In this document: positions 1-7,998 of the stretch, piece by piece | Layout of the letters: every line of letters begins with the position of its first letter | How positions within the stretch are numbered: position 1 is the stretch's first letter | Source of the DNA: an uncultured Treponema sp. | GTDB lineage: Bacteria; Spirochaetota; Spirochaetia; Treponematales; Treponemataceae | DNA: 45,302 bases | Direction: 5' to 3' | NCBI GenBank assembly: GCA_937885235.1 | Contig: CAKZZK010000047.1 | Coordinates: 1-45,302 of the forward strand | Made by a program: the position numbers and the translations under genes | The notes under the pieces: generated by a model | The model's input: only the letters and a program-made list of their open reading frames with translations | What the model was told of the DNA's origin: nothing | The model's database searches: none

Positions 1-27
1 GAGTTCAGACGTGTGCTCTTCCGATCT
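1..27 (+). other. Illumina adapter remnant
   Basis: The first 27 bases are the 3' part of the Illumina read-2 adapter, ending in GCTCTTCCGATCT. They are not genomic. Any reading frame through them gives the artefact peptide MCSSDL. Genomic sequence begins at base 28. Confidence 0.97.
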
Positions 28-584
28 GCGAGGCCCTGCGCAGCAACCTGCGCGATCTGCAGGAAATCAGGAACGCAAACACGCTCACGATAGAAGGCAT
101 CAAGGAGCTGAACAAGAAGATAAACGGTATTTGGGACATTATGGGCCTCATAAGCACTGTTGCCGACCAGACAAAAATCATCGCGTTCAATGCTGAGCTT
201 GAGGCTACCAGTTCTGGCGAGGCTGGCAAGAACTTCCATATCGTTGCGACGGAAATCCGCCGCCTGTCGGACAACATTATCGACAGCATCAAGGAAATCA
301 AGACCGTCATCAACGAAGTACAGACGGCCTCCGATCGCCTCATCCTGAACAGCGAGAAAGCGACCCAGCAGATTGACGTGGGCTATAAGAGCGCGAAGTC
401 GCTTGAGGGCGGCTTTGAGAACCTTATGGTTTCTGCGCAGTCAGCGGCAGACAGCTCGCTTGACATCCAGAATCAGGCAGGCAAAGTCAGCTATGAGGGT
501 GACAAGATTTTCTCCAACCTGCAGCAGATTGCGCAGGGTATCGAAAAATTCTCGCAGAATACGGCCGGCATTTCTTCTTCGTAG
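28..584 (+). CDS. Methyl-accepting chemotaxis protein, C-terminal part (5' end missing)
   Basis: The open frame enters from the adapter junction and ends at TAG 582-584, giving about 184 residues in the frame that starts at base 30. It contains the hairpin tip of the receptor signalling domain: ISTVADQTKIIAFNAELEA followed by GEAGKNFHIVATEIRRLSDN matches the conserved region that binds CheA and CheW, although the canonical xxNLLALNAxIEAARAGE is altered (KIIAFNAELEATSSGE). The rest is long helical coiled coil. The sensor, membrane segments and HAMP domain lie off the contig. The protein should signal to the CheA/CheW flagellar chemotaxis complex. The tip changes may mean a divergent receptor class. 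Confidence 0.88.
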
Positions 585-603
585 GATGTGCAGATTCGCC
601 GTT

Positions 604-643
604 ATATCGGGGAACCCCTTTTTGAAGGGATTTGCCCCGATAT
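604..643. terminator. Inverted repeat between convergent genes
   Basis: ATATCGGGG at 604-612 pairs with CCCCGATAT at 635-643, and an inner CCC/GGG can extend the stem. It lies between the rightward receptor gene and the leftward barrel gene, so it could end transcription from both sides. The T tract is weak. Confidence 0.6.
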
Positions 644-658
644 GATATTTCTATATTG

Positions 659-2428
659 TTAGAACTGGAACCTTACGCCGAGATTGACAAAGTTGTTATT
701 CTTCCAATAGGAGAATTCACTGTATTCATCGCGGCAGAAGATGCACATAGCGTTGAGGCTCAGCGTCAGCTCCGGGGTGGGGTTGTAGGAAATCTTTGGC
801 TGAATGACCAAGTCTCCGCGTTCAATGCCCCACATCACGGTGATTTCGGGCTTTACCTTGTCGTGCATCCAGGAGTCGCTGATATTGACCACGAGCTTGT
901 TGTTGGTATAGCGGTTCTTGGGGTCGTAGTCTACATCGTATTCCTTGAAGGTACCCTTCTTTATCTTGCTGCTCTGGAGGATGTATGTTCCCGTCTCCTG
1001 TACGTTCAGGTTGATATTGCTGATGGGCAGGTCAAGGTCAAAACCGCCGAGCCAGCTGATGGAATTGTTATGCACCCACGGGTCGTCTCCGGCAATATCC
1101 TTTGTGATATTGTAGCCTGCCTCCGCGCGCAGGTTGAAGCGTCCCACCACGGTGGCACCTTCAAGGCCGACGGTCTGCTTGAGGTCATAGTCAAGCTCCG
1201 GCAGGGCAATTGCGGTAAGTTTTTCCTGTGCAGCAGAGATGTACGCCTTTTTTTGTGCATCGGTCATAGTCGTTGATGCCTTTATCTGTGCAATTTGTGC
1301 CTCCACCGCCTTGTCAGTCATCACAGAGACAATCATATTTTCAAGATTTGCGGACGGCTGCTTGTAGCGTCCGATGTAATAGCTTGCGCCCCAGTCCACC
1401 ATGCCCGCCGTGCCTGTAATGTGTAGGCCTCCCTGCGCGTATTTAAGGTTGTAGACATTCGGATAAAGGTCGTCCTCATCGAAAGAAGAGGCTTCGGCAA
1501 GACTCGTCCAGCCGCTAGAAACATTCGACATGATTGCGTCTTTGACTGTGTAGTTGAGCTTGGCATAGGAGCCGGGCACCCACATACCTTCCTTTGCAAA
1601 GCGGTCCTTGGGCAGGAAGGGGGTAAACACGCCCTCTATGGCAATGGCGTTGTCAAAGGAGTATACCGCGCGGAGCATGGGCGTGCTGATGCGGCGGTCT
1701 ATATAGTCAGGGATAATGAAATCCGTGTAGTCGTCTGCGTTGAAGTTGTCAAGCACGTGCAGTTTGTCTCCCTTGCCCCAGACAACCTTCATCTTGCCTG
1801 CTTCCAGAACAAGGTGGCGGTCAAGAAAGTAGCCCCGTATGATGAGCTCGTCGATGATGTCCTCTTTGTAGTCGGTGAGCGTTTCCTTGGTGAGGTTGAC
1901 GGTGAGCAGAGCATCCGCCGAGGAACCGGAGTATTCTACACCGAGTTTTGCCTTGGGGAAGGCTTTGAGCGTGGAATCAGTTATGCCTATTCTGTGGCCG
2001 TCGGCATCCTTTTTGCCAATCCTGATAGCCGTAGCAGCCTTGGGGTCGCTGAAATAACTGCTTAAAAAATTTTCTGAATCATCCTGTGCAAAGTAAAGGC
2101 GTGTGTCCAGCGAAAAATCGCCGGTAAAGGTGATGGGCAGGGAAGAACCGGAATCATCTCCGCCAAAGGAGCTGCCGAAATCGTCGTCACCGAACGAAGA
2201 AAAATCATCATCATCGCCAAAGGAAGAGAAATCATCATCGCTTCCAAATGAGGAAAAATCATCGTCGCTACTTTCATCATCAAAAGAACTAAAATCGTCG
2301 TTGGAACTGCTGCTGGATGAGTCGTCATCGTCAAAGCTCCAGTCCCAGTCATCATCCTGTGCAAAGACCTGTGTACCTGCTGCCAAGAGGAGGGCAGATG
2401 CCGCTGCAAGAAGTCTTTTTAGTTTCAT
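659..2428 (-). CDS. Outer-membrane beta-barrel protein with acidic Asp/Ser N-terminal repeats
   Basis: This is a 589-residue secreted protein. A signal peptide (MKLKRLLAAASALLLAAGTQ, cut near VFAQ) is followed at about residues 25-95 by a low-complexity tract with at least four DDFSSF-type repeats. The remainder has alternating beta-strand character and ends in NLGVRFQF, a terminal aromatic typical of barrels inserted by BamA. It is the last gene of a leftward cluster with a LolA-like protein and an RND exporter, an arrangement that resembles the DUF1302/DUF1329/MMPL clusters of Proteobacteria. I infer that it is the outer-membrane partner of the exporter. The cargo is unknown. The Asp/Ser tract resembles an insert in the exporter itself. 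Confidence 0.8.
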   Translation of the reverse strand: MKLKRLLAAASALLLAAGTQVFAQDDDWDWSFDDDDSSSSSSNDDFSSFDDESSDDDFSSFGSDDDFSSFGDDDDFSSFGDDDFGSSFGGDDSGSSLPITFTGDFSLDTRLYFAQDDSENFLSSYFSDPKAATAIRIGKKDADGHRIGITDSTLKAFPKAKLGVEYSGSSADALLTVNLTKETLTDYKEDIIDELIIRGYFLDRHLVLEAGKMKVVWGKGDKLHVLDNFNADDYTDFIIPDYIDRRISTPMLRAVYSFDNAIAIEGVFTPFLPKDRFAKEGMWVPGSYAKLNYTVKDAIMSNVSSGWTSLAEASSFDEDDLYPNVYNLKYAQGGLHITGTAGMVDWGASYYIGRYKQPSANLENMIVSVMTDKAVEAQIAQIKASTTMTDAQKKAYISAAQEKLTAIALPELDYDLKQTVGLEGATVVGRFNLRAEAGYNITKDIAGDDPWVHNNSISWLGGFDLDLPISNINLNVQETGTYILQSSKIKKGTFKEYDVDYDPKNRYTNNKLVVNISDSWMHDKVKPEITVMWGIERGDLVIQPKISYNPTPELTLSLNAMCIFCRDEYSEFSYWKNNNFVNLGVRFQF

Positions 2429-2516
2429 GGAAATCCTCCACGCTTTTTGAATAGCTGTGTCATAAATTATTCAGCCACGATACACAGCATATCGTGGCTG
2501 AATTGGTTTTTGAAAC

Positions 2517-3323
2517 TTACTTACCGGTGTTCAGGAATGAAGAGGTGAACACGCGCTCAGGAATTGGCTTGTCCAGCTGCAGCTTCTTGATGGTAAGCGT
2601 GGTGTAGTGACCAGTTTGCACGTTGGTGAGCTTTGTCGCCATGGTGATCGTATAGCCGTCCACGTTCTTGATGACCGGCACTTCGAGCACCTTGATCAGC
2701 TTGCCGTTCTTGTCGTACATCTCGGTGTACACGGGCACGTAGGTCTCTTTGTCAACCCAAGTGATGCGGTAGCTGTACTGGCTACTCTTCTTGTCGTAGG
2801 GAACTTCCTTCACCTTGTAGCACTCGTAGGTGGCGGAACCAACCTTCTTGGTCTCCTCGCCCTCATACTGGTGATCGTCCTCGTCAATCTCGCGGGTTGA
2901 AAGGTCGTCGTAGGTGGCATCAGTGCCCATGAAGGACTTTGAACCTTCGCTGGAGTTCACGCGGCGGGTGTTCTTGAGCGAGGGAAGGTAAATCCACTTG
3001 TCATCGTCCTTACCATGGTTTTCCTTCTGCAGGAAGCGGGTGCCCTTTACGTTTGCGGGAGAGAGGAAGAGCATGACCACATCGGTAACGTTGTTGCCAT
3101 TGCCATCGTCGTGGTTGCGTCCGTATTCTTCCACCATGCGCTCTTCTTTTGTGCCGTTCTTCTCCACGAGGACCATCTCTACCATGGAGTGGGTGAACTT
3201 GGGCTTCTCCACATCGAGGGACTTCTGCATGATGTCGGTTCCCTGCTGGTCAGCGAATGCACCTGATGCGCCCATTACCAGAGCCAAAGCTGCGATTGTC
3301 ATTACCTTAGAAATCTTTTTCAT
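2517..3323 (-). CDS. Outer membrane lipoprotein-sorting (LolA-like) periplasmic protein
   Basis: The product is 268 residues. I chose the ATG at 3323 because it follows GAGGAG and opens a clean signal peptide (MKKISKVMTIAALALVMGAS, then GAFAD). A longer frame upstream lacks both. The mature part matches the PF17131-type LolA/LolB-like fold: KWIYLPSLKNTRRVNSSEG, GTDATYDDLSTRE, then paired strands (TWVDKETYVPVYTEMYDKNG). Such proteins form a half-barrel that shields a lipid-like ligand. Sitting between the RND exporter and the barrel gene, it is the likely periplasmic shuttle. The ligand is not evident. Confidence 0.85.
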   Translation of the reverse strand: MKKISKVMTIAALALVMGASGAFADQQGTDIMQKSLDVEKPKFTHSMVEMVLVEKNGTKEERMVEEYGRNHDDGNGNNVTDVVMLFLSPANVKGTRFLQKENHGKDDDKWIYLPSLKNTRRVNSSEGSKSFMGTDATYDDLSTREIDEDDHQYEGEETKKVGSATYECYKVKEVPYDKKSSQYSYRITWVDKETYVPVYTEMYDKNGKLIKVLEVPVIKNVDGYTITMATKLTNVQTGHYTTLTIKKLQLDKPIPERVFTSSFLNTGK

Positions 3324-3444
3324 AGTTAGTATCTCCTCTACTACTAAAATTGTATTTGTGTGTTCTGGGGGAAGGCACCTGCTGTAAGGCAAGTGATTTC
3401 CCTCATCTCTGTTCAAAAAATTAAACGAATGAAACCCTGAGAAG

Positions 3445-6400
3445 TTACAAAATCCGTTTAATTTTTTGATTTTTTTTTATTCTCACTACTTTCTCTTCGT
3501 CGTCGTGCACGACTTCTACCTTGGGCTCACTCTTCGGCCGCATGAACTTCGGGTCGGTGAGGTTCAGGATGCCGGGAATGATGGTCATGGCAAGGAATGC
3601 TGATGCCAGCATGACTATTGCCACCAGAATGCCGATATAGCGCAATACGACGAACTTTGACAGGCAGAGCACCAGGAAGCCCAGTCCCACAGCAAGCGCG
3701 TTTGTCACAATGCCGTGACCGCTCTTCTTGAAGGTCTGCTTGGTCACTTCCACAAGGTCGCGCGTCTTGGCGCGTTCCTCGCGGTAGGTGGTCAGGAAGT
3801 GTATCGTATAGTCAATGCCTACGCCGACAACCACGGATGCGATGATGCTCGTGATGAAGTCAAGGTTTATCTTCGCAAAGCCCATCGTCATATAGTTGAG
3901 CAGGATGGCAAAGCCGAGCGGCACAGCGCCGAGCAGTCCTGCCCAGCCAGACTTGAAGGACAGCGTGATGATGATGAACACAGACAGCAGGGACACCACA
4001 AGGCTCGAGAACTGGCTGGAAACAATCATGTTCGTCATGGTGTATTCCATCTCGCCGGAACCTGTCGCTTCAAGCGTGTAGCCTTCGGGGAAGTGCTCCG
4101 CCGCATAACGCTTTACGTCCGCAATGATTCTGCCGGACACCTCGGTGGAATGCTCTCTCAGCTGGCAGGTGATACGCATCTGCTTGGGGCTCATGTCGTC
4201 ATCGATGAAACGCTCGAGGGAGCCGCTCAGCAGCGTAAGGTAGTTATCCACCACGCCTTTGAGCTCTTCGCGCGTTGCCACCGGATACTTGTCGGGATTG
4301 TAGGGTACTTCATAGTAAGCAAGCCCGTTGTAGTTGAGCTGGCTCATCAGTATGTTTATGATGCCCTCCACGGTGGCATATTTGCCGCCTGCAGCCACAT
4401 ACGCCTGATTGATCCAGTCGAGCACCTGCTTGGTGGTCATGCTTTCGCTCAGGCGCTGCGCATAGACGATGTTCGGGTCTTCAAAGTCATCGCCCGCCTC
4501 ATCGCTGCTGTCGCCCCAGCTGTCAAGTTCATCATCGTCGGAAGAAGCAAACTCGTCACTCCAGCTGTCAAGATCGCCGCTTTCCTCTGAATCCGCAGAG
4601 GCAAAGTCATCGCCCCAGCTATCGAGGGCGGCATCATCACCCCAGCTGTCAAGAGTCTCGCCGTCATCGAAGGAAGCAGTCTCTTCAAGAGGCTCGCCCT
4701 CGGTATTAGGCACGTGCCAGACTTGGTTGATCCTCTTGATAAAGGTGGTAAGCGAAACGACCTTTCCCACCTCTGGGTAGGTGTCTTCAAGATACTCTTC
4801 AAGCTCGTCCACTGCTTTGAGCAGTTCCGGATTTGTTATGTCGCCCTTTTCCTGCCCCGTGATATTGAAGTAAACGCTGTTTGTTCCCGCAAAGTGCTCG
4901 TTTACGTAGTCAATATCCTTCCTCAGCTGCGCCGTCTTGGGAAAGTAGCTGATGAGCGAGGTATCTATCTTGAGCTTCATAAGCCCCGTAATAGATGCCA
5001 CTATGATGGCAAGCGATGTGATGACGAGACGCACCTTCGTGCCGCAGAAGAATTTGTAAATGACATACAATGTGTCGCCGCTTGCTTCTTTTTCTGAGCG
5101 TCCGCCGCGTAACTGCTGGGCACGGTCAATCCGCTGGCGCACCTTGTCGGTAAGCTGCTCGATGTGATTGCGGCGGCGGACATTCTTGTATGATTTAACC
5201 AGAAGCAGGGCAGGGATAAAGGTGATTGACAGCAGGAGCGAGAGCGCCACACCTACCGCAGCAAAGATAGCAAAGCTGTGCAGCGGTTCAAGCGGGCTGG
5301 TGATAAGGGATATGAAGCCCACGATGGTCGTCACGCCCGCAAGCAGGACGGCGATAAAGACTTCTTTCAGCCCTCTGAATATGGCATCCTCGTAGATTTC
5401 CTTCGTTATCTCGCCTTTCACCTCGTTCAGCGCCACATAGTAGTGCGTGAGCACGTGGATGCCGTAAGCGGAACCGACGGCAATCAGCGCTACCGGAATG
5501 ACGCTTGCCACCAGCGTAAAGGTAAAGTGGAAAAATCCCATGAGGCCGCAGGACATTATGGTAGACATCAGCACGGTGAGCAAGGGCAGGATGGTGCCGT
5601 CAACCGTGTGGAAGCTCAGATAGAGCGTGATGATGACGACGACAACGACGAGTGGAATAAGGCGGAGCAAGTCAGAAAGCATAAAGCTCTTTGAGTTGTC
5701 AGAAACAACAGGGTCGCCATAGAATTTGTAGCTCAGGGCATGGCCATCGCAGGCAGCCTCCGTTATCTTGCGGACGGCGGCAAGCGTGTCCTGCTGGCGC
5801 TTTGAGTCTGGAGGGGCAAGGCGCTTTGCCTTTTTTGCCGCCTTAAAATCAGCCGTCAGCTGGGCAATCTCTTCGGCGCTCGCATTGTTTTCTTTTGCAG
5901 TCTTCAGTGCTTCCTCTGCTGCATTGTAGGCAAGCTGTATGTCGCTCTTGGGACGCAGGGAAATCTGCATCTGGGTGGCGGTGTTGGAATCGTTGATGAG
6001 CACGCGATTGTACATGTCGCTCCACTCGGCGAGCCGCTCCGCAAGCTGCACAATATCTTCTATAGAACCTGTGTAGGTGTCGGGAATCAGCTGCGTGGCA
6101 GAGATTGCCCCGTCCTGATCGCATACAAAGTCAATGTTCGTCAGGGAGTCTACGTCTTCCACATCAGGCAGGTCAAGCACCTGATCCGTAATGCTCCGCA
6201 CCACGTCGATGTTTTCAGGCGTCAGAATGGAACCGTTCTTTGCTTCCAGACTTATGCCTATGGAAAGCATACTGCCGAAGGTGTCTTCTGTGTCTTCAAG
6301 CCTCTTGTACGACACATCCTTCTGGGGGAAGAACATACGGGTGGAATTGTCCATTTCGAGATCTTTCAGGAAGAAGCCTGTCGCCCCCGTGACGGCAATA

Positions 6401-6453
6401 CAGGCTATGATGATGATCCATGGATGTTTGAAAAATGCTTTTACAAATTTCAT
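3445..6453 (-). CDS. RND superfamily MMPL-type exporter with acidic insert
   Basis: This is a 1002-residue inner-membrane transporter. A first helix (HPWIIIIACIAVTGATGFFL) is followed by a large periplasmic loop, five clustered helices (about residues 265-420), a second loop and five more helices (about 845-970), which is the duplicated MMPL/RND plan. The second loop contains, at about residues 588-658, an acidic tract with four LDSW-type repeats. That tract is absent from ordinary MMPL proteins I know and resembles the N-terminus of the barrel protein in the same cluster. The start is supported by a GAGG-like site upstream and a strong promoter at 6505-6533. Substrates of this class include lipids and hydrophobic compounds. 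Here the substrate is unknown. Confidence 0.88.
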   Translation of the reverse strand: MKFVKAFFKHPWIIIIACIAVTGATGFFLKDLEMDNSTRMFFPQKDVSYKRLEDTEDTFGSMLSIGISLEAKNGSILTPENIDVVRSITDQVLDLPDVEDVDSLTNIDFVCDQDGAISATQLIPDTYTGSIEDIVQLAERLAEWSDMYNRVLINDSNTATQMQISLRPKSDIQLAYNAAEEALKTAKENNASAEEIAQLTADFKAAKKAKRLAPPDSKRQQDTLAAVRKITEAACDGHALSYKFYGDPVVSDNSKSFMLSDLLRLIPLVVVVVIITLYLSFHTVDGTILPLLTVLMSTIMSCGLMGFFHFTFTLVASVIPVALIAVGSAYGIHVLTHYYVALNEVKGEITKEIYEDAIFRGLKEVFIAVLLAGVTTIVGFISLITSPLEPLHSFAIFAAVGVALSLLLSITFIPALLLVKSYKNVRRRNHIEQLTDKVRQRIDRAQQLRGGRSEKEASGDTLYVIYKFFCGTKVRLVITSLAIIVASITGLMKLKIDTSLISYFPKTAQLRKDIDYVNEHFAGTNSVYFNITGQEKGDITNPELLKAVDELEEYLEDTYPEVGKVVSLTTFIKRINQVWHVPNTEGEPLEETASFDDGETLDSWGDDAALDSWGDDFASADSEESGDLDSWSDEFASSDDDELDSWGDSSDEAGDDFEDPNIVYAQRLSESMTTKQVLDWINQAYVAAGGKYATVEGIINILMSQLNYNGLAYYEVPYNPDKYPVATREELKGVVDNYLTLLSGSLERFIDDDMSPKQMRITCQLREHSTEVSGRIIADVKRYAAEHFPEGYTLEATGSGEMEYTMTNMIVSSQFSSLVVSLLSVFIIITLSFKSGWAGLLGAVPLGFAILLNYMTMGFAKINLDFITSIIASVVVGVGIDYTIHFLTTYREERAKTRDLVEVTKQTFKKSGHGIVTNALAVGLGFLVLCLSKFVVLRYIGILVAIVMLASAFLAMTIIPGILNLTDPKFMRPKSEPKVEVVHDDEEKVVRIKKNQKIKRIL

Positions 6454-6477
6454 TTTTTGTAAAACCTCGCTTTATTT

Positions 6478-6501
6478 GTTCAAATAATTAAACTTATGAA
6501 C
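6478..6501. promoter_or_regulatory. Candidate operator near the exporter transcription start
   Basis: GTTCA (6478-6482) and TGAAC (6497-6501) are inverted arms around an ATTAAAC half-site (6487-6493), which also occurs in the palindrome at 6568-6585. It lies just downstream of the leftward -10 box, where bound repressor would block transcription. Confidence 0.5.
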
Positions 6502-6504
6502 ATA

Positions 6505-6533
6505 ACTATAACGATATTGCATTACGCTGTCAA
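6505..6533 (-). promoter_or_regulatory. Leftward promoter for the exporter cluster
   Basis: On the minus strand, -35 TTGACA (6533-6528) and -10 TATAGT (6510-6505) are separated by exactly 17 bases. This is close to the sigma-70 consensus and should drive the exporter/LolA-like/barrel genes. Confidence 0.75.
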
Positions 6534-6567
6534 CAGAAATTGAGAAAAAAATGTTTAAATGTTTGAC

Positions 6568-6585
6568 TGTTTAATTGATTAAACA
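6568..6585. promoter_or_regulatory. Perfect 8-2-8 palindrome, candidate ArsR-family operator
   Basis: TGTTTAAT-TG-ATTAAACA is a perfect inverted repeat directly upstream of the -35 box of the regulator gene and between the two divergent promoters. Size and symmetry fit a winged-helix dimer of the SmtB/ArsR class. Confidence 0.65.
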
Positions 6586-6587
6586 TA

Positions 6588-6616
6588 TTGACAGCCATTG
6601 CGTTACAAATTATGAT
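6588..6616 (+). promoter_or_regulatory. Promoter of the ArsR-family gene
   Basis: -35 TTGACA (6588-6593) and -10 TATGAT (6611-6616) with a 17-base spacer, followed by AAGGAG at 6648-6653 before the regulator start. Confidence 0.8.
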
Positions 6617-6661
6617 GAAATTGCCTGTATATAGGGCAAATTTTACCAAGGAGTGATGGCT

Positions 6662-7039
6662 GTGGCAAACGATATGCTAAACAAGGCGGAAGTGGACCGC
6701 CTCAGTGTCTTATTCGGTTCTTGTTCCCCCCTCTTTATTGCGCTCGGAGACGAAGTGCGGCAGAAGCTCATTCTTGATTTGGCAGAGGCAAGCGTTGAGG
6801 ACGCGAATGGCATCAATGTTACCAATTTAAGCGCTAAGTCCCATCTTTCCCGTCCTGCCATCTCCCACCATCTGAAGGTGCTTAAGGACAGCGGGCTGGT
6901 GAAGCCCGTGAAGGTGGGCACCCAGATATTCTATCGCCTCAATCTGGAGGATTCTATCGGTGATCTGGCGGATCTCATCAGTTCTATTCAGCGCATCTTG
7001 CCTGCCATAGCGCCCCGTCCCGCTATGGCTGTTGGTTAA
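6662..7039 (+). CDS. ArsR/SmtB-family winged-helix transcriptional regulator
   Basis: A small DNA-binding protein of 125 residues if GTG 6662 is the start. AAGGAG lies at 6648-6653, giving an 8-base spacing to GTG 6662 but only 2 bases to ATG 6656, and it overlaps GTG 6653. The winged helix is clear: a recognition segment around KSHLSRPAISHHLKVLKDSG, then the wing LVKPVKVGTQIFYRL. I see no metal-binding ELCVCDL-type cysteine motif, so the inducer is probably not a thiophilic metal. It faces the export cluster across 210 bases with operator-like palindromes, and I infer that it represses that cluster and itself. Confidence 0.88.
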   Translation: MANDMLNKAEVDRLSVLFGSCSPLFIALGDEVRQKLILDLAEASVEDANGINVTNLSAKSHLSRPAISHHLKVLKDSGLVKPVKVGTQIFYRLNLEDSIGDLADLISSIQRILPAIAPRPAMAVG

Positions 7040-7048
7040 AAAAATATT

Positions 7049-7077
7049 TTGCATAAATGATTTTTCTTGTTTATAAT
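7049..7077 (+). promoter_or_regulatory. Promoter upstream of the cytidylate-kinase-like gene
   Basis: TTGCAT (7049-7054), a 17-base spacer and TATAAT (7072-7077). The gene start at 7122 has a GAGG site at 7113-7116. Confidence 0.7.
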
Positions 7078-7121
7078 GGGTATATACACGTAAATACACA
7101 TAAAATAGAAGCGAGGATGCC

Positions 7122-7943
7122 ATGGCCATTATTACTATTTCGAGACAGGTTGCTGCTTTGGGGGATGAGATTGCCACCGCCGTTGCAAAAAAAACGGGAT
7201 ATGCGTTCGTTGACCGCCGGCAGATAGAGAAGCGGATTGTGGAGCTGGGCTTCCCGCAGGCAAAGCTCTCGAAGTATGATGAACGCAAGCCGGGCTTTTT
7301 TGCCAGCCTGATGAAGGACAGGGACGAATACCTGAATTACCTGCAGTATGCTGTGCTCGAAGAGGCTGACAAGGGGAACTGCATCCTCATAGGCCGCGGT
7401 GCCTTTTCCATTTTGGAAGATGTCCCGAACCTTATTGCGCTCCGTTTTGTTTCGCGGGACGGCGTGCGCCTTGAACGGCTTAAAAACGAGTTTTCTTGGA
7501 ACGACAAACAGGCGCAGTCGCGCATTGATGAAAGCGATTCCAACCGGAAGGGCTTCCACAAGAGTTTCTTCAATATGGAGAATGAGGATCCCCAGCACTA
7601 TCTGCTTACGCTGAACACAAGCATTCTTTCCATAGACGAGGCGGTAAAGCTCATCGATGATCTGGTAAAAATCCACATTACGCCCCAGAAAGAGGCTGAC
7701 GGCAAGCAGGTGGTGGAGCAGCGTCTCAGGGGACAGCGCCTTGTCAACCAGCTTATCTTTGACTTCCACCTTAACATCAACTTCTTGCGCGCAGTGGTTG
7801 ACGGTAATGTCATCACCTTGCAGGGTGTTGCGGACTCTCAGGGGCTCGCCGAGCGTGCAGTCCAGACTGCCGCAAAGATTCTGCCCAGCTGCGAAATCCG
7901 CTCTTCCATCAGCATTGTGCAGGATTTCAAGACATACCAATGA
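7122..7943 (+). CDS. Cytidylate-kinase-like protein with C-terminal BON-like domain
   Basis: The product is 273 residues. Residues 1-190 match the Cytidylate_kin2 family: MAIITISRQVAALGDEIA at the nucleotide-binding end, VDRRQIEKRI, the lid region (LIGRGAFSIL, LRFVSRDGVRLERL) and NRKGFHKSFFN. The glycine-rich loop usual in this family (SRQxGSGG) is replaced by AALGDE, so nucleotide binding may be altered. Residues about 195-265 (NINFLRAVVDGNVITLQGVADSQGLAERAV, given here as a region, with Val and Gly spacing as in BON folds) form a second domain that commonly binds lipid or protein surfaces. The start has a GAGG site 5 bases upstream. It lies just before a phosphatidyltransferase gene, but a CMP-recycling role is only a guess. 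Confidence 0.78.
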   Translation: MAIITISRQVAALGDEIATAVAKKTGYAFVDRRQIEKRIVELGFPQAKLSKYDERKPGFFASLMKDRDEYLNYLQYAVLEEADKGNCILIGRGAFSILEDVPNLIALRFVSRDGVRLERLKNEFSWNDKQAQSRIDESDSNRKGFHKSFFNMENEDPQHYLLTLNTSILSIDEAVKLIDDLVKIHITPQKEADGKQVVEQRLRGQRLVNQLIFDFHLNINFLRAVVDGNVITLQGVADSQGLAERAVQTAAKILPSCEIRSSISIVQDFKTYQ

Positions 7944-7963
7944 TGGCTCAATTATGCGGAGTA

Positions 7964-7991
7964 TAGACAAAAGTCTGTAATACAGTATACT
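7964..7991 (+). promoter_or_regulatory. Promoter predicting a leaderless pgsA-like mRNA
   Basis: TAGACA (7964-7969), a 16-base spacer and TATACT (7986-7991). ATG 7999 lies 7 bases after the -10 box, so transcription should start at or next to the A of ATG. No Shine-Dalgarno sequence precedes it. Confidence 0.6.
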
Positions 7992-7998
7992 TAAAGCA

